This document shows, one piece after another, positions 59,156 to 64,000 of a stretch of DNA of 64,000 nt (its first letter is position 1; every line of letters begins with the position of its first letter). A program made the translations under genes and the position numbers. Source of the DNA: Siderastrea radians (taxonomy: Eukaryota; Cnidaria; Anthozoa; Scleractinia; Rhizangiidae); NCBI GenBank assembly GCA_964017195.1, contig OZ024897.1, forward strand, positions 41,167,424 through 41,231,423. The letters run 5' to 3'. A model generated the notes under the pieces. It was not told the DNA's origin. It ran no database searches and saw only the letters and a program-made list of their open reading frames with translations.

Positions 59156-60102
59156 GGGAAGGTACGTTCTTTCTTGGGGGGAGGGGAGGGCTGGGGCCTC
59201 AGAGGGGAGGGTCATCAGTGAAAGTGAGCACCAAAAGGGGAGGGCCATACCTCATGTGAGCTATTGAAGGGAGGGTCACACATCTTTTCCAGAATTTTTT
59301 AATGAGAACTTTTGTGATGTTGCTTTCCATTTTTCTTACAGATTAAGTTTTTCTTTTCACCTACTTTGATTTAATTTGGTGTTTTATCATAGGTAGTAGG
59401 TTACATTTGTACATGTATATTATGCCATGGCACATAGTTTTTCTCGGAGGACTCGTGTCCTTTTCTGTCCGTATCGAGAAGTACTTGACTCAGGTATCGT
59501 TTCTTCAGCTTCTTGCTGTTGGCTATCTGCTGCCTGATCTCCTGAGTCGTTTAGTTCTGAATAGTTACTAGTAGATCCAACAATGCGCTCTACTCTGTCG
59601 GAAATGTAGGAAATATTTGTTTTTGAGAGGCAGATTTCGCATGCTTAACAAATAAACCTTTCTGTTAAAATAACCAACAGCAATGCCGGCTAGTCGGAGA
59701 AAGAAGCGCGTGTATTTTCCCTTAGATATTTTATGTTCAAAACTTTTATAATACTCAAATACTTCCATATTCAAACTTCAGCTATAAAACGTAAATATCC
59801 CACACTGATTGTTCGCATTTTCCTTGTTTCAGCGTGCACCCATTCAATATCGAGATATATTCATATTCAAACACTTTGTGTTCACAAGCAAAACGTTCTG
59901 AGGTTTCTACAACATGGAACATACCATGTAGTAGTTGGGCGAGGGTCGCACTTTTGTCAATCACCTAAAGGTGGGGGGGGGGGGGGGCAGGAGTGTTTTT
60001 ATTAAAACGGCAGGGAGGGCCAACACTTTTTTGGGAAAAAAATACCAAAATTCTCCAGCCCTCCCCGCCCTCCCCCCCCCCCAAGAAAAAACGTACCTTC
60101 CC
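59156..60102. mobile_element. 947-bp non-autonomous element with TAA duplication inside the hammerhead repeat
   Basis: GGGAAGGTACGTTCTTTCTT and the inverted AAGAAAAAACGTACCTTCCC are the ends; TAA flanks both (59153-59155, 60103-60105). G-rich and C-rich tracts lie just inside the ends. The interior shows no transposase. Confidence 0.78.
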
Positions 60103-60193
60103 TAATGACATTGAATGACGTTTCGACAACCTGAGCGGAAGTGAACATCAGAGTCAAGGAGTCAGCAAAAGTCATTATCAGGGTCACTTGACT

Positions 60194-60245
60194 CTGATGA
60201 TGACTTCCGCTCAGGTTGTCGAAACATCAGTCAGTGTCACCTCAA
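60194..60245 (+). ncRNA. Hammerhead-like ribozyme, best preserved copy
   Basis: CTGATGA (60194-60200), a stem II segment starting TGAC and ending GTC, GAAAC (60221-60225), a short stem III with CA/TG and the cleavage triplet GTC at about 60,236-60,238. Stem I pairing is poor in this copy. Known from Penelope-like terminal repeats; activity untested. Confidence 0.6.
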
Positions 60246-61223
60246 ACAGTCCCTCTCAGGACTACACTCACCTGGACGATTATACTTTACCAACTTGTCA
60301 TAAGAATACCATAGTCAAATGAATGGGTGTCGCCGTTTTGCTTGATGTAGCGCGTTTCATAATTTCAGTATAACCTCTCAGAGAGAGGTGTCCCACAGCA
60401 TGGTTTTTTTAAGAGTTCGGTCGTATTCAAGCATGTTCTAGGGAGTTCAGGTAGTATTTGTTGTTTAAAGAGCTTCTCAATAATTACGCGATAATTCAAA
60501 ACAATTTTTACAACTACTTTGAGTAAGATTTTAAATTCAGAGAACCGATTTTCTCGGAATTTACTAATTTATGTCGCCACATTTCGTTAACTTGTAAAGA
60601 AGCGCTAGAAATAGATACGGTAGTAAACCTGGTCACTTTCGGATTTAGCAGCCTTTTTCTTTAGTGGCTAATTTTTGTGGCATTGTTACTTACGTATTTT
60701 TAACAGACGGAAGGTGAAAGCACTTAAGAGGCTGGTGTCTCTTTTTGCACTACAATATCCAACCCCCGTGGGATCCCCCCGTGGGCGACCACGTGATTCA
60801 GAAAGATGAAGAGACATTGTCACTTCAGACGGTACCTTTACCGTTCTGTTCGCAAATGTCTCGCAGTGATAATTTCTGATCCTTTTAGTATTTTCCCCCT
60901 TTCGTAATGTGAGAACGACGCTTTCGAACACGAATGAAACTTTGACTGTCTGTGACTGACCAGGCATGAGAGGCTTTGGCCTTTCAATTGATCTCCTCGA
61001 TAACCTTAAGTCCTAAGCCTCCTCGCCGTTGTCTTAATTGATGACTTCTTTTTTTTTTTGCGTTGAATGTATGTGTGGCAAATAAATATTCAACCAGTCG
61101 GCCTTGCAATGCTCTTGGAAACAAACGATTTTATTTTCGTTATTTTTTTCCTTTTCCTTCCAAATATACATAATTTCGTTTCTTATTAATGCAATGTCAT
61201 TCACATTTGAATAACAAATAAAT

Positions 61224-61225
<2 letters not shown>

Positions 61226-61258
<33 letters not shown>

Positions 61259-61259
61259 T
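61226..61259. repeat. (ATT)n microsatellite
   Basis: About eleven units, after AT-rich sequence that may be a SINE tail. Confidence 0.85.
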
Positions 61260-62764
61260 GAAAAGCGTCCATGTTGATTGTAAAATTTTTCTCACGTGGC
61301 ATTCAAATTAACCAATCAGAATCGTCAAAAGTTTTCGAGGCGTTAGTGTAATACGCGATAAAACCTTGTAATTAGCACAGTACATAAAACATACATTGCA
61401 AAGCAAAAATTGTTGTACCGAAAACTGAATCGCCAAAACAAAAAAACAACAAACAATGCGACAGAATGGACCACAGAGAGGTATACTAAATATTGTACAC
61501 TCGTTTAATGACAGCAATTTTATTTTACTGATTGGAGTGAAAACAACAGTGTCCCCACACTGTGGCAATTTTATGCTTACTTAGTAACTGAATCCCCACT
61601 GTTTTTTCTGCTAGTCGACTGTATTATAATTATAAGCTTGCTAAGGAAAGTGATGTTTAGGACTGTCGTGCTGGTCTGCAAGTCTCAATTTATAAAACAA
61701 GAAGTTATTTAAACGATTTTGGCATTCAAATCAAGATTAATCAAAATTACGTGGACGCCGTGAGACTGTGTTGAACTAAATGTCGCATTTATTGTTTTTC
61801 GAGTCGATCAATTGTACATGTCATTTGGCTAATGAAGCAGACTTTACATTGTTTGTAAAATACATCGACGGTGGGATAAATATTTTATGACTACTGAATT
61901 TTTACAGATATTACTCTTTTTCAGTTTTTCCTGTGTTCTTCCAAGGAAGTTAAGGATCGCTAGTTTTTAGCAAGAAAATCAGTGCTATTTTAGAAGAAAA
62001 CAAACATTTTCTTTATGGAGTTATTACAAAGTTGGACAATTTTGGGGCACGCATAGTTCAATATCAGAAACATGCTTCAGTATATTTTGCTGTTCACAAA
62101 CAACAGCTGAAATGCTGAGTGCTTCTAAAAGGAAAGTCAATATAAAAGTCGGTAAGAGCATAGCAGGATAAAATTAGTCAAATGTATGATGATTACAGTA
62201 ATTGTGACGACCTTCTAGACTTGCGTTGGTGGACTAATTACTAAGCACAAAAGAGAGCTTTCGACGTTAAAAGGAAAAGTCCTCGAGTGGCAGGTGCGTG
62301 TCATTGATAAAGAGAAAGTTCACTAAAATCTTTAATGGAGTAGTTTGTCTTTCAATTCATTATATCGCCTTGATTTATTAAAAACTCAAGGAAAGTGCAT
62401 TTTCCTATTATGAGTTTTAAGTCAATGTGGCGTTTGCTTTACATTTCACATTAATTTCGATTACGAAATAATACATGTACCATCACATTTCTTCCAATAC
62501 GATCTTTAATAATGGAACAGAAGCAAAACAAGCAAGAGACGTGACTCATCAAAAACAAAATCGATAGCAACGTGACTTAATCCGGATTTGTTTTGGGTGA
62601 ATTAGTAACTTAGTGAAATCTCTGATTGTTTGTCTTGGTTATAAACCTTCTATTCCAGAAGGAAATCTGACATTTGATTTTTTGAATTAACATCTCTTTA
62701 TATATGTTGCAAAAATGCAGAAGTCAGCAAAAACAGTTAATTGACAATTATTCTACGAGGGCGC

Positions 62765-62796
62765 GCTGGATATCAAATGATCATTTGATATCCAGC
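62765..62796. repeat. Perfect 32-bp palindrome
   Basis: GCTGGATATCAAATGA is followed at once by its exact complement, with no loop. It may be the centre of a small foldback element. Confidence 0.85.
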
Positions 62797-64000
62797 AAGC
62801 CCTGTTTTATTAAAAACTTAACCACTATTAAAAAATATCAAGAAAGAAAGGGAAGAATGAGAAAAGAGATTAAAAAGGGAAAAAGAATCGATCACATGAC
62901 TGAACGAAAAAGGTGCCAAAACCTTGCGAAGTGTTGCAGCGTTTCACTGCCAAGCTGAATGAATCAATGAAACTGCTGGAAAGTGAACAGTGACGGGCGG
63001 GACGACCGTCAGCTCAGCGAATACAAAGGAAAAGGGGCCTCTGCTAGCAGGGAAATTGGCTCTGAAATATGGTACATGTTTGATTTTTCCTGAAACATTG
63101 TTGTAATCATCGTTCAAAACGGATTGAAGCTGTACAATTTCACCATATTAGCCGCTGGAGTTGAAACGGAACAAGTTTGTAATCTGTTCGCACAACGGAG
63201 CTATCATATGCGTGTTTGATCTAACTGAAGACAGAACTAATTTGAACTTGAAGAGGTAATTTACTATGCAGCTTAGAAGCAAGATTACTGTAGTGAGGAA
63301 CATTTGAATTTGAATTCGCCATCATAGTTTGTCAAAAGCAAACCACAAAATGCAGTTCTCGGTTTAGAGTTTGCGGACGGGATGGTATAAACAACATTCT
63401 AGCAACTGGACAGGGACGGCGGAGCGTATTTTGAAGTGGGAGGGGGGGGGGGGGGGCTGAAAACGAGCGCCGGAGGCGCCACTTGGTAGGGTGGTCTGGG
63501 GTCATCCTCCCCCAGAACATTTTGAAATCTAGAGTCTCGGAAATCGTATTTACAGCATTCTCCGCGAGATACTTCTTGAAATAATTAGCCTGGATAAAGC
63601 GTAAAATGAAAGGTACTTTTAGTGCTTACAGCAATATTTTGGAGGTTATTTCTCAGCCTTCCGGTCTCCTACGCTAACCTGCGGTTTTTTGACACAAGCT
63701 TCCCGTCTGTGGGAAGGAAGCACACGCTGAGAAAATGTTAAAAAGACGTAAACGCGAAAAGTTTCCGACGAGGTTTGTATAAAGTTGTAGCTTTGTAAAT
63801 TCTTGTGACTTAATCAAGCAATAACAATTCAAACACTAGTTTCATCTGGCAAATACTCTTATGTATTTTCTCGAATAACTACTGTACATGAATCGAAATA
63901 ACATTAACAGAAGTAGTTTGCTATTAAGTCAACAATGCTTTGAGAAACGATCCCTTGCTAAAACATGCATCTGGAATGGCAACAACTGTCAATAACAGTA

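Larger units (their letters stand above)
59107..60290. repeat. Inverted pair of Penelope-type hammerhead repeats
   Basis: The outer ends (GATCGTCCTGGTGAGTATAG at the left; CACCTGGACGATTATACTT at the right) are inverted copies. Inside, two hammerhead-like cores face each other: minus strand at 60120-60151 (GAAAC intact, CTGATGT mutated) and plus strand at 60194-60225 (CTGATGA, GAAAC, then GTC). Sequence agrees with the repeat at 28.5 kb. The left arm is interrupted by a 947-bp element. Confidence 0.7.
60291..64000. other. Intergenic DNA, no gene recognised
   Basis: Holds a (TTA)n microsatellite at 61226-61259, a perfect palindrome at 62765-62796 and a G-rich repeat at about 63,415-63,530 with a long G tract near 63,440. 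Open frames are short and lack recognisable domains. Confidence 0.45.

Noticed and set aside
62704..62958. 84-codon Lys/Arg-rich open frame
   Set aside because: It runs through the perfect palindrome and has no domain; probably chance.

Overview
The window looks like nuclear DNA of an early-branching animal, most likely a cnidarian such as a stony coral (inference). The evidence is spliced animal genes (FKBP, ABHD6), a TPR-CHAT protein of the kind expanded in corals, tRNA-derived SINEs, many small inverted-repeat transposons, Penelope-like elements, and a nearly complete virus-like Polinton/Maverick element.

Region 1 (1 to about 17,700) is a Polinton/adintovirus-like element that runs off the left edge. 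On the minus strand it has the start of a fibre-like gene and a packaging ATPase. On the plus strand it has an acidic/basic virion-type gene split by a LINE, a penton-like protein, a small basic protein, the major capsid protein, a core protein, an adenain-like protease, a small zinc-ribbon protein, a parvovirus-VP1-like phospholipase A2, a DDE integrase with chromodomain, a small NUMOD/SAP-like protein and a protein-primed family B DNA polymerase. Together these cover packaging, capsid, maturation, membrane breaching, integration and replication. Three consecutive gene junctions carry in-phase -1 slippery sites. Two of them (zinc ribbon to PLA2, PLA2 to integrase) sit directly against the stop codon and are followed after 6-7 nt by a good stem. 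The integrase frame has no ATG ahead of its first catalytic Asp, so frameshifted expression is the best explanation. An L1/Tx1-type LINE with two open frames sits inside the virion gene, flanked by a 56-bp target duplication.

Region 2 (17.7-30.3 kb) is host DNA with one large single-exon gene, a 989-residue TPR-CHAT protein on the minus strand, plus MITEs, a tRNA-derived SINE, a hammerhead-like repeat and a 437-bp foldback element.

Region 3 (30.3-41.3 kb) is a nest of retroelements: a 5'-truncated, decayed Ty3/Gypsy copy with one LTR, a decayed Penelope-like element on the minus strand interrupted by a 249-bp hammerhead-bearing insert and by a 2.2-kb insert that carries a second Penelope-like fragment and a hAT-like MITE, then foldback and TTAA-type elements.

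Region 4 (42.7-58.5 kb) holds two host genes on the plus strand. The first is a four-exon FKBP12-type prolyl isomerase whose last intron is a minor-class AT-AC (U12) intron. The second is a five-exon ABHD6-type lipase with an intact catalytic triad. Their introns and the space between them are full of MITEs, SINEs, microsatellites and a 78-bp minisatellite. Region 5 (58.5-64 kb) has no recognisable gene. It contains an inverted pair of hammerhead-like repeats split by a 947-bp element, and a perfect 32-bp palindrome.
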